Shown in pieces: positions 1 to 7,090 of a DNA stretch of 43,903 nt. Under the pieces are notes generated by a model that was given only the letters and a program-made list of their open reading frames with translations, searched no databases and was not told where the DNA came from. Every line of letters starts with the position of its first letter. Position 1 is the first letter of the stretch. The DNA is from Actinocrinis sp046724665 (GTDB lineage Bacteria; Actinomycetota; Actinomycetes; Streptomycetales; Catenulisporaceae), in NCBI GenBank assembly GCA_046724665.1, contig JBKOWZ010000039.1, forward strand, positions 1-43,903, in the 5' to 3' direction. The position numbers and the translations under genes are program-made.

Positions 1-671
1 CCGAAGTAGAGGGATCCCGCTGCGGCCGCGTAGCTCTCGGGCGTCGGACGGCCAGTGTGCACGAGCCGTGATCCGGTACGCAGCGCGCCCAGGACACCGA
101 GGACGAGCCCGTGGACGTGGAAGAGCGGCAGGCCGTGCACGAGCGTGTCCTCGGCGGTCCACTGCCATGCTTCCGCGAGCGCGTCGAGGTCGGCGGCGAT
201 GGCGCGTGCGGTGACCGGGACTCCCTTAGGCGCGCCGGTGGTGCCTGAAGTGTAAAGAATCATCGCGGTCGCGTCGAGCGACGGCTCGGGAAACGCGCCG
301 GATGCCCCAGCCTTCGCGTCTGCGTCAACGGGCACGGTCTCGATTCCGCTGTCCGGCCAGACGTCGGCGTCAGCGGCGGCCGTGAGCAGCATCGCCGAAG
401 CGGAGTCACGCAGCACGTGGTCACGCTCGGTGGGACCGCTGTCCGGCGGCACCGGGACGACCGGTACCCCGGCGAGCATGCCGCCGAGGATCGCAGCGAC
501 GGCTTCCAGGCTCGCGGTCGCGCGTACGGCGACGGCCGGTGCCCCGGCGATGCGTGCAGCGACCGCGTTCGCTGCCTGGAGCAGCTGCGCGCGGGAGACG
601 GCGCGGTCGGCCACCCGGATCGCGCCGGGTTCGTCAGCGGTCGGTCCGTTCAGACTCGGCAGGAGACGCAT
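1..671 (-). CDS. AMP-dependent acyl-CoA synthetase/ligase (partial, 3' end outside window)
   Basis: The reverse strand from the ATG at 671 gives about 223 residues of an adenylate-forming enzyme and runs off the left edge. The P-loop-like signature YTSGTTGAPKG is visible (bases about 215-260) and is followed by the typical LPLFHVHGL segment. The family activates a carboxylic acid with ATP and passes it to coenzyme A; the substrate cannot be told from this N-terminal part. The gene starts only 23 bases after the stop of the helicase gene on the same strand, so it may be read from the same transcript, but nothing ties it functionally to that unit. No strong ribosome binding site is visible before the ATG. 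Confidence 0.88.
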   Translation of the reverse strand, partial: MRLLPSLNGPTADEPGAIRVADRAVSRAQLLQAANAVAARIAGAPAVAVRATASLEAVAAILGGMLAGVPVVPVPPDSGPTERDHVLRDSASAMLLTAAADADVWPDSGIETVPVDADAKAGASGAFPEPSLDATAMILYTSGTTGAPKGVPVTARAIAADLDALAEAWQWTAEDTLVHGLPLFHVHGLVLGVLGALRTGSRLVHTGRPTPESYAAAAGSLYF

Positions 672-693
672 GCCGTAACCGTACCCGGGGGCC

Positions 694-720
694 GTTACCG
701 CGCTACGCGGACGCGGTAAC
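694..720 (-). terminator. Stem-loop over the helicase stop codon
   Basis: Two nine-base arms, GTTACCGCG and CGCGGTAAC, flank a nine-base loop. A GCCG/CGGC extension with one bulged base can lengthen the stem. The stem includes the helicase stop codon (TAA, 695-697). There is no U tract. The same arm sequence recurs at three other gene ends in the window. Confidence 0.45.
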
Positions 721-2137
721 CGGCGAGGTGGGACAGCACCGCCTGATGCGCTTCCCAGCCGTCGGGGAACTTGACCGGGACGCCGAGGTGTACCGGCTCG
801 GTGTGCGGGTGTGCGTCAAGCAGTTCGGGGATGCCTGCACGCGCGACGACGACGCACGCATGCCGGTGCCTGGAGAGCAGCACGCACAACCGTCCGGTCT
901 CCAGGTGGAAGGCGGTGGCGTCGCGGCGGCCCGACAGCGGATGCAGGACGATGCAGACGTCGTATTCACGCCCCTGCAACCGGTTCGCGGTGTCAACGGT
1001 GACGGAGCGCAGGTCCGCGCCGAGGCCGTCGCGGTCACCGAGCCGGTCGAGCGCCGCCCGGATACCGGCGACCTGGTCGCGGTGGGCCGCGCCGATGGCG
1101 ATGCGCTCCGCGGTCAGCGGCCGGCCCCCGGCGTATGCGGGGTCGAATACGGTCGCCTCGCGGCGGACGAGCCGCGCGGCGAGCCGGGTGCAGGCCTCCA
1201 GCGCCTCGGCGTCGGTGCGCACGGTGTGCTTGGCCGGCAGCTCGTACAGCGCCCAGCCGGTTTCGGCCGCCACGTCAAGGGCCTGATCAATCGGGTCCGC
1301 GGCCGGTCCCGCGGCCGCGGGAAGCTTCATCGAGCGCTGTGTCAGCGTGCTGCCGGACTCGAAGGGGGTGAACGGGTAGAACGCCGCGCAGATCAGCGGC
1401 GCGGCGGTGGCCGGCAGGCGCCAGGAGTACGGCAGCCGGTGCACCGGCAGGCCGGGATTGTGCGCGCGTACGACGGCGACGGCGCTGTCGGTCGGGTCCC
1501 AGGCCGAGCCGGCCCACCGGTCGCCGTCGATGGTGGCGAACGGGTCGAGCTGGCCGGGGTCGCCGACGAAGAGCGCCGTGCCGTTGGCGAAACGCGGCGC
1601 GATGGCCAGCAGGCCGTCGGACCGCATCTGGTAGGCCTCGTCGAGGATCGCCCACCGCCAGCCGCCCTCGGGCCAGGCCGCGTCGGTGATCCTGGCCCAC
1701 TTCGCGGCGGTGGCCACGGTCACCGCGGGCGCGCCGAGGTCCGCCACTTTCCCGGCGACGGTCACCGATCCGTCCACGGCGTCGGGGCCGCCGAGGTGGC
1801 GCACGACGCGCTCGGTCGGCACGTATCCGGAGGCTGACAGGCGTCCGATGGTCAGGCCGCTGTCGTCATCGGGCCCGGCCGCGCCGTGCGCGGTCGCGAA
1901 GCGATCGACGAGGTCGTCCACCTGCTCGTTGGTCTGCGCGACGACCATGACCGGCTCGCCGGTGTCGGCCAGCCGCTTGGCCAGCTCGACGACGAGGGTT
2001 GATTTACCCGCCCCCGGCGGCGAATCGACGATCACGCCGCGATGCGCGCCGGACAGCAGATCCGCGATCACCCCGTCGAGCACTCCGCGCGCCGCGGCGG
2101 AACGCTCGTCGCTCGTGGCGCCGGCCGTCGGCGCCAT
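695..2137 (-). CDS. Superfamily 1 (UPF1/Dna2-like) DNA/RNA helicase, third gene of nuclease-helicase unit
   Basis: A 480-residue SF1 helicase. Visible motifs are Walker A PPGAGKST (40-47), motif Ia VVAQTNEQVDDL (65-76), motif II DEAYQ (166-170), motif III GDPGQL (192-197), motif V with RLQGREYD (about 386-393), and motif VI LLSRHRHA (about 420-427). The DEAx box and the Q-G-x-E motif V point to the UPF1-like SF1B branch that includes Dna2 rather than to UvrD/RecB. I chose the ATG at 2137 because it overlaps the preceding stop in TGATG and has GAGGA nine bases upstream; an in-frame upstream ATG at 2206 would lie inside the neighbour. The protein is compact, with no accessory domain beyond the motor. 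Its coupling to an Fe-S RecB-like nuclease suggests a role in DNA end processing or defence, which is inference. Confidence 0.87.
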   Translation of the reverse strand: MAPTAGATSDERSAAARGVLDGVIADLLSGAHRGVIVDSPPGAGKSTLVVELAKRLADTGEPVMVVAQTNEQVDDLVDRFATAHGAAGPDDDSGLTIGRLSASGYVPTERVVRHLGGPDAVDGSVTVAGKVADLGAPAVTVATAAKWARITDAAWPEGGWRWAILDEAYQMRSDGLLAIAPRFANGTALFVGDPGQLDPFATIDGDRWAGSAWDPTDSAVAVVRAHNPGLPVHRLPYSWRLPATAAPLICAAFYPFTPFESGSTLTQRSMKLPAAAGPAADPIDQALDVAAETGWALYELPAKHTVRTDAEALEACTRLAARLVRREATVFDPAYAGGRPLTAERIAIGAAHRDQVAGIRAALDRLGDRDGLGADLRSVTVDTANRLQGREYDVCIVLHPLSGRRDATAFHLETGRLCVLLSRHRHACVVVARAGIPELLDAHPHTEPVHLGVPVKFPDGWEAHQAVLSHLAGYRVRVAR

Positions 2138-3645
2138 CAGTGCCATTCCTCGTCGTGGTCGGCGCTGGTCGCCGCGTACGTCTCGGGCGGACCGCCGTGC
2201 GTCCACGGCGTGGCGGCGAGTTCGGGCAGCGGCGGCGGGGCGAAGCGTTCGGCGGCCAGCACGGTCGAGTAGCAGCGGTACTCCCCCACCCGCGGCACCG
2301 AGCCCTCCTCGGGCACGGCCTTGCGCCCCATGCCGTCCACGAGTTCGAGTTCGACGACATACTCGCCGCCCTCGCGCGTCACCGCGACGATGACCGGGCG
2401 CTGCCCGGGACGCTGCGGGCAGGCGACCTTCGTACCCTTACGCAGCACCACCGGATCGGCGGTGCGCAGCCAGACGTGCGGTCGCGGCTTGGGGCTGCGG
2501 CCGGTGGTGTCGTGGCGTTCGGCGTCCACGGCGGCGATCCGGCCGGCGAAGGCCTCGCCCGTGACCCGGTACTGCGCGAGGACCAGCGGGTCGTCGAGCG
2601 CGCGCTGCCGGTCGTACGACTCCTGCGCGGCTTCGAGGTCTGCGAGTCGCTTGGCGGCGACCACGGCCGCGTCACGGCGCGGCTGCGGCGGTGCGCCCTC
2701 GTCCAGCTTGCGCGCGAAGTCGGTGAACCTGCCGCGATCGACCATCCACCGGTGGCCGTCGTGCGCGGCCTCGGGCAGGGCGCGCAGGAGGTCGATGCCC
2801 TGCCACATGAGGGCCCAGGTGGGTTCCAGCTGGCTGAGCAGCGCACCGCGCAGCGCCCGCGCCGCCCGATCGTCGCCGGCCTCCTGCCACGCCGCGATCA
2901 GCGGGCTGAGAACCTTCGTGTCGAACTCGGGGTCGGTGCTGGGACCGGCCGGCGGGAAGAGCCGCGGGTCCTCGGCGAGCAACGCGGCCTCGGCGCCGCT
3001 CAGCGCACGACCCGCCGGCGCGACGCTCCGCGGCGCGATCCAGGCCATCAGGGCGGCGAGATGCTGATCCTCGACGGCGCTCTGCCCGGTGGCCCAGTGG
3101 TCGCACAACACGTCGGTCAGCGCGAGACAGGCGCTGGATCCCGCGGTCGGCGCCCGGTCCTCGGTGAACCAGGTCAGATAGCGGCCGAGTATCGGTACCA
3201 GCGGATCGACCGGATAAGGACCCTGCGCCGACCGGAACCTGGACGAACGGCCGAACAGCCGCAGCGCCTCGATAGCGCCGCTGTTGGGCAGGATCAGCTG
3301 CGGTGCATCGACGTAGCGCTCCCATTCCTCGTGGTTGCGCGTCGCCTCGACCAACTCGGTCTCGCCGCGCCGCGCCTCGATGTAGCCCACGACGACGCGC
3401 GCCAGTTCGGCGAGGAACGCGAAGCGCTGGTCGCGGTCGCGCGGCTGGCTGACGAGCAGGAGCACGGGGGCGGCGCGGTCGGTCCCGACGAGCGCGGCGA
3501 GCGGAGCGGCGGCCTCCCCGGCGAGGAGTAAGGGCACGATGACGAGCGGCTCGTCGGAGAGGTGCACGTGCCGCACGGTCGCCAGGGGTACGGCACGGCC
3601 GGATTCGAACGCTTCTACTCGTGCGAGCGCCGTCAGGGTGCTCAC
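2137..3645 (-). CDS. Uncharacterised protein, middle gene of the nuclease-helicase unit
   Basis: A 502-residue soluble protein that I do not recognise. The GTG start at 3645 overlaps the nuclease stop (GTGA) and its stop overlaps the helicase start (TGATG), so the three products are probably made in balanced amounts. There is no signal peptide or membrane segment, and no nucleotide-binding or catalytic motif is obvious. Residues about 325-380 are strongly helical and charged (coiled-coil-like). Residues about 390-465 look beta-rich, with alternating hydrophobic strands and several glycines, and the last 35 residues are rich in proline and acidic residues. In Dna2 a beta-barrel and helical stalk lie between nuclease and helicase; this protein sits at the matching place in the operon, so a bridging or DNA-binding role is possible but unproven. 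Confidence 0.8.
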   Translation of the reverse strand: MSTLTALARVEAFESGRAVPLATVRHVHLSDEPLVIVPLLLAGEAAAPLAALVGTDRAAPVLLLVSQPRDRDQRFAFLAELARVVVGYIEARRGETELVEATRNHEEWERYVDAPQLILPNSGAIEALRLFGRSSRFRSAQGPYPVDPLVPILGRYLTWFTEDRAPTAGSSACLALTDVLCDHWATGQSAVEDQHLAALMAWIAPRSVAPAGRALSGAEAALLAEDPRLFPPAGPSTDPEFDTKVLSPLIAAWQEAGDDRAARALRGALLSQLEPTWALMWQGIDLLRALPEAAHDGHRWMVDRGRFTDFARKLDEGAPPQPRRDAAVVAAKRLADLEAAQESYDRQRALDDPLVLAQYRVTGEAFAGRIAAVDAERHDTTGRSPKPRPHVWLRTADPVVLRKGTKVACPQRPGQRPVIVAVTREGGEYVVELELVDGMGRKAVPEEGSVPRVGEYRCYSTVLAAERFAPPPLPELAATPWTHGGPPETYAATSADHDEEWH

Positions 3646-4862
3646 GCGACCGCCTCGCGGGCTTCGCGAGCCTCGCGCAGTGCTTCGCGGCGCGCCCGCC
3701 GCGCGGTGCTCAGCAGCCTGGCCGCTTCGGCGAGGTCGACGTCGTCGTAAGGGTCCTGATTAGGATTCGGACGCAGGTCGTCCGCCTCGCTGAGCGCCAG
3801 CACCTGCCGCACGTCGCCGATGCCGCCGAGCGCGTCACGTACCGCGCGCCCCAGCAGGTCGGTGGAACCGGCGGCGCGTGCCTCGTCGCGGCAGTAGAAG
3901 GCCATGTCGCAGCGCGAGACGCACTCCGGGGCGTATCTGGCCTCGATCGTGGCGACCGCCTTGCCGAGCTCCCCGGCGCCGCGGGCCGGCTCGCCGTCGG
4001 CGTCCTTGGACAGGTCGAAGGTGATGCCGGCGTCCAGCGTCTCAAGCAGCGCCCCTATGCGCGGCAGCCGGTCGAGCTGGCGGCGCACCGCGGCCAGCTG
4101 CCTGCGCACGTCCACGAGCGTGGCGACCGGCGTGTTGGTGAAGTCCTTCGGGCAGACAAGCACAGCCTCCGTCGCGACCTGGTCGGCAGGCAGTCCGAGG
4201 TCCGCCAACAGCGTCTGGAACGCGAGCACGTACACGGCCGCCTGCGTCGCCGCCTCGGCCACCTTCACCGGATCGGCGCGGCCGTCGATCACCGCGAAGG
4301 ACTTGATCTCGGCCAGGTACCAGCGCCGTGACGGCTCGTCACCGCGCGGCGCGGCGCGAAAGGCGATGAGATCGGGCTCGACGTACGCGGCACGGCCGCC
4401 GACGTCCAGCTTCAGCAGCGGATGATCGGCGAGCGGAACCTGCGCCGCCGGGTCGCTCGCGATCGCCGCGACCAGTTCACGCGTGCGCCGGTAGCGCTGC
4501 TCACGGTCGCCGTCGCCGAGATCGATCCAGCGGTGTCCGCCGGTGCCCGGCTCGCCGAGCAAGAGGCCGAGATCGTCGCGCAGCAGGCCGAGCAGCGTGG
4601 CGCCGCCGTCGGCCTTGACCAGCTTCTCGAAGGAGTTGCCGCGGCTGATCGCGAACGGCGACTGGCCGAAGCGCGGCCCGAAGCCGATCCGCTCGGCCAG
4701 CGCCCGCTTGTCGATTCCGGCGGCGTCCAGCACCGCCCGGCGGGCGCAGCCGGGGTTGCCGGTCAGCGCGGCGACGGTGCGCGCGTCGTGGTGGCGCGGC
4801 GGGACCGGCCCGCGCAGCTCGGCGAGCCGGTCCGCGATCGATCGTGGAGGCGGGGCGGCCAT
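3642..4862 (-). CDS. PD-(D/E)XK (RecB/Cas4/Dna2-like) nuclease with Fe-S cysteines
   Basis: A 406-residue nuclease. The core is readable: GNSFE with E79 in the motif I position, EPD with D164, EIK with E185 and K187, and QAAVY with Q207 and Y211 (the RecB-family QxxxY motif). Four cysteines, C39 far upstream and C314-x3-C318-x5-C324 downstream, match the arrangement that holds a 4Fe-4S cluster in Cas4, AddB and Dna2, although the usual spacing of the first pair is CxxC. The ATG at 4862 has GGGGAG six bases upstream, and a TATGCT box at 4874-4879 is a plausible -10. It is the first gene of the overlapping trio and precedes the unknown protein and the SF1 helicase. It is expected to cut single-stranded DNA ends; the physiological role is unknown. 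Confidence 0.87.
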   Translation of the reverse strand: MAAPPPRSIADRLAELRGPVPPRHHDARTVAALTGNPGCARRAVLDAAGIDKRALAERIGFGPRFGQSPFAISRGNSFEKLVKADGGATLLGLLRDDLGLLLGEPGTGGHRWIDLGDGDREQRYRRTRELVAAIASDPAAQVPLADHPLLKLDVGGRAAYVEPDLIAFRAAPRGDEPSRRWYLAEIKSFAVIDGRADPVKVAEAATQAAVYVLAFQTLLADLGLPADQVATEAVLVCPKDFTNTPVATLVDVRRQLAAVRRQLDRLPRIGALLETLDAGITFDLSKDADGEPARGAGELGKAVATIEARYAPECVSRCDMAFYCRDEARAAGSTDLLGRAVRDALGGIGDVRQVLALSEADDLRPNPNQDPYDDVDLAEAARLLSTARRARREALREAREAREAVA

Positions 4863-4916
4863 GATGCTCCCCGAGCATAGCGGCGCGGCCTCGCCGCACG
4901 GATCACTTCGCCACAG

Positions 4917-5963
4917 TCACTTCCTGACGGTGTCGCTCTTGGCAGCGTCGCTTTTGACGGCCCAGGCGGCGTTACCGGTCTTGGCGGCGTCCTTCGCACT
5001 CTTCGCGTCGTGTCCGTCGTCCACGTCCTCCGGCCGGGTGAGTGCGGCCACCATCGCCGCGATGCCCTCGCGGTAGGTGGGCATCATCGGCCGCCAGCCG
5101 AGCTCGGCCTTCGCCTTGGCGTTGGACAGCCGCAGCGACTGACGGGTCATCATGGTCCCGAAGACCGGCGCCACGACCCGCAGCAGCGCGCCCGGCAGCG
5201 GTACCGGCTTGGGCAGCCCGAACGCGACGGCCAGCGCGCCGATCATCTCGCCCCAGCGGGCCGGTTCGTCGTCCACGATGTTGTACACCTGGTCCGGCTT
5301 GGACCGCTCCAGCGCGGCCTGCGTCGCAGCCGCGGCGTCGTCGATATAGATGAACGACGCGTACGCGCCGCCGCCGGGCGGTACCGGCAGCTGCCGCTTG
5401 CGTAGGGCGTCGAGCAGCGGGCCGACGGTAGTCGGTCCGTAGAAGCCGCCGTACCGCAGCGCGACTCCGTCGATGCCCCGCGCGTCGAGCACCTGCTGCT
5501 CGGCCGAGAGCGCCGCCTGCCAGATCGCGTCGAACTTGCCGCCGGCCGGGGCGAACTCGTCCTGCTCGGTGAGCAGCCTGCGACCGTCGCCGAACCCGTA
5601 CCCGCCGTAGAAGGATTGTGTGACGAACCGTCGGGCGCCGACCAGGTCGGCCGCGGCCAGGAGATTCGCCGTGCCCTGCACCCGCAGCCGGTTGGTCATC
5701 TCCAGGCCCTTGTGCCGCGTCGGCATCTTCTTGAGCGCGGTGAGCTGGTGGATGACGGCGTCGGCCTGCTTGCCGTCGAGAGCGCGCAGCAGTCCGTCGC
5801 GGTCGAGCGCGTCAGCGATGACGCTGGACGCGCCGAGATCCCACAGCACACCCGCGCCCGCCTCGGTGCGGGTGACGCCGATCACCTCGTGCCCTGACGC
5901 GGTCAACCGCCGGACCAGCGGGACGCCGAGCGCCCCGGTAGCGCCCGCCAGCAGTACCTTCAT
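4917..5963 (-). CDS. NAD(P)-dependent epimerase/dehydratase (extended SDR)
   Basis: A 348-residue Rossmann protein. The glycine motif GATGALG lies at residues 7-13, and the later SFYGGYGFG and FIYIDDAAAA segments are typical of extended SDR enzymes acting on nucleotide sugars or related substrates. The start at 5963 (MKVLLAGATG) has GAGGAG six bases upstream and places the Rossmann fold at the N-terminus; an in-frame ATG ten codons earlier lacks that. The usual catalytic YxxxK is not clear: the matching region reads FDAIWQAAL, so activity may be altered. The C-terminal 30 residues are a lysine-, alanine- and aspartate-rich tail. A CRP-like site lies 60-80 bases upstream. It is followed directly by the start of the nuclease operon. 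Confidence 0.83.
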   Translation of the reverse strand: MKVLLAGATGALGVPLVRRLTASGHEVIGVTRTEAGAGVLWDLGASSVIADALDRDGLLRALDGKQADAVIHQLTALKKMPTRHKGLEMTNRLRVQGTANLLAAADLVGARRFVTQSFYGGYGFGDGRRLLTEQDEFAPAGGKFDAIWQAALSAEQQVLDARGIDGVALRYGGFYGPTTVGPLLDALRKRQLPVPPGGGAYASFIYIDDAAAATQAALERSKPDQVYNIVDDEPARWGEMIGALAVAFGLPKPVPLPGALLRVVAPVFGTMMTRQSLRLSNAKAKAELGWRPMMPTYREGIAAMVAALTRPEDVDDGHDAKSAKDAAKTGNAAWAVKSDAAKSDTVRK

Positions 5964-6018
5964 AATTCGCTCCTCGTCTACTCGGCGTTTCACGAGGGGG
6001 ACGAGATAGCCCGCGGAT

Positions 6019-6041
6019 GTGTGACGTGACCTGCGTCACAC
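6019..6041. promoter_or_regulatory. Inverted repeat containing a CRP-type site upstream of the SDR gene
   Basis: GTGTGACG (6019-6026) and CGTCACAC (6034-6041) form a perfect eight-base inverted repeat with a seven-base spacer. Inside it, 6026-6039 fits GTG-N6-GNCAC, the motif I recall for actinobacterial CRP, and GTGA-N6-TCAC resembles the classical CRP core. It lies between two minus-strand genes, 56 bases before the SDR start, a sensible operator position. Confidence 0.5.
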
Positions 6042-6066
6042 CGTTTCGTCGATCGTCAACGCCCGG

Positions 6067-7014
6067 TCAGTAATCCCCGACGACGACGTTCAGCAGTTCC
6101 TCCCCGCGCGCCCACCGGATCAGGTTCTCGCGCACGACGGCGAAGGCTCGTGTGCGGTTCTCCGGCACCAGCGAGCCGATGTGCGGTGTGATGAACACGC
6201 CGGGAGCCGACCACAGCGGGTGGCCCTCCGGCAGCGGCTCCGGGTCGGTGACGTCGAGGTAGGCGCGTACCTTGCCGCGCTCGGCGGCGGCGACCAGCGC
6301 GGCGCTGTCGGCGACCAGGCCTCGCGCGCCGTTGACGAGCAACGCCCCCGGCTTCATCAGGGTGAGGAACTCCTCGTCGATCAGCCCCTGCGTCTGCGCG
6401 GTCAGCGGGGTGAGCACGATGACGATGTCCGCGCCGGGCAGCAGCACCGACAGTTCGCTTATCCCATCGACGCCTTCCCGCGGCCTGCGCGCGATCCTGC
6501 GCACATCGACGCCGAAGGGCACGAGGTAGCGCTCCAGGCACTCGGCGATCGACCCGTACCCGACGAACAGCACCCGTGAGCCGCCGAGCAGCCGCACCTG
6601 GCGCGGGTCCCAGCGGCCCTGCGCCTGCGCGCTCGCGTGATGGGGGATCTCCTTGTAGACCGCCAGGATCCCGGCGAGCAGCAGTTCGGCCATCAGGTCG
6701 TCGTATGCGCCGCGCACGCTGCACAGCGTGACCTCCGCGGGCACCAGGTCCACGATCCAGTCCACGCCCGCGGTCAGCGCCTGGACCAGATCGAGCCGGC
6801 CCGCCGCGGCGATCAGCGACTTGAGGTCGTACCCTTCGTCGGCCTGGTTGCGCACGAGCGGCGGAATCAGCGCGCGGACCTCGCCGAGCCGCGGGTCCGC
6901 GAGCGGGTCGGCGGGGAGCTCGGCGATCTCCACGAAGGCGCGCACGTCCCTCGGCAGGTCGCTCAGGTCCGCCAGGGTGCCAGGGGCCGTCCACACCAGC
7001 TTGCGCTCGTCCAC
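6067..7014 (-). CDS. D-isomer specific 2-hydroxyacid dehydrogenase
   Basis: A 315-residue NAD-dependent 2-hydroxyacid dehydrogenase. The nucleotide-binding motif GYGSIA is at 152-157. The catalytic triad can be placed at R231 (NGARG), E259 (TDPEP) and H278 (TPHIG). The family reduces 2-oxoacids or oxidises D-2-hydroxyacids; close homologues are often annotated as phosphoglycerate or glyoxylate dehydrogenases, but the substrate cannot be decided here. The start is the GTG at 7014, with AGGA seven bases upstream; an ATG just before it is in another frame. A 7-3-7 palindrome lies about 45 bases upstream. Confidence 0.9.
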   Translation of the reverse strand: MDERKLVWTAPGTLADLSDLPRDVRAFVEIAELPADPLADPRLGEVRALIPPLVRNQADEGYDLKSLIAAAGRLDLVQALTAGVDWIVDLVPAEVTLCSVRGAYDDLMAELLLAGILAVYKEIPHHASAQAQGRWDPRQVRLLGGSRVLFVGYGSIAECLERYLVPFGVDVRRIARRPREGVDGISELSVLLPGADIVIVLTPLTAQTQGLIDEEFLTLMKPGALLVNGARGLVADSAALVAAAERGKVRAYLDVTDPEPLPEGHPLWSAPGVFITPHIGSLVPENRTRAFAVVRENLIRWARGEELLNVVVGDY

Positions 7015-7055
7015 GCCCCCATCCTAGAAGCCCCGGACGCGGATCGGACCGGTGT

Positions 7056-7072
7056 CTGATACCCCGTATCAG
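7056..7072. promoter_or_regulatory. 7-3-7 palindrome CTGATAC-ccc-GTATCAG
   Basis: A perfect inverted repeat lies between the end of the acetyltransferase gene (7091) and the start of the dehydrogenase gene (7014). It is either an operator for the dehydrogenase gene or a short terminator of the acetyltransferase transcript. There is no T tract, and the modest GC content of the arms favours an operator. Confidence 0.4.
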
Positions 7073-7090
7073 CGCCCCGCCGGCTTCCCG

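Noticed and set aside
539..1837. 432-codon open frame on the plus strand opposite the helicase gene
   Set aside because: Arginine/glycine-rich translation without domains. It is antisense to a frame with all SF1 helicase motifs.
2137..2206. Upstream ATG start of the helicase at 2206
   Set aside because: It would overlap the neighbouring gene by 70 bases. The ATG at 2137 has GAGGA and a TGATG junction.
3590..3612. tRNA-like GGATTCGAAC string
   Set aside because: Resembles a T-arm, but no acceptor or anticodon stems surround it. It lies in the start of the 502-aa gene.
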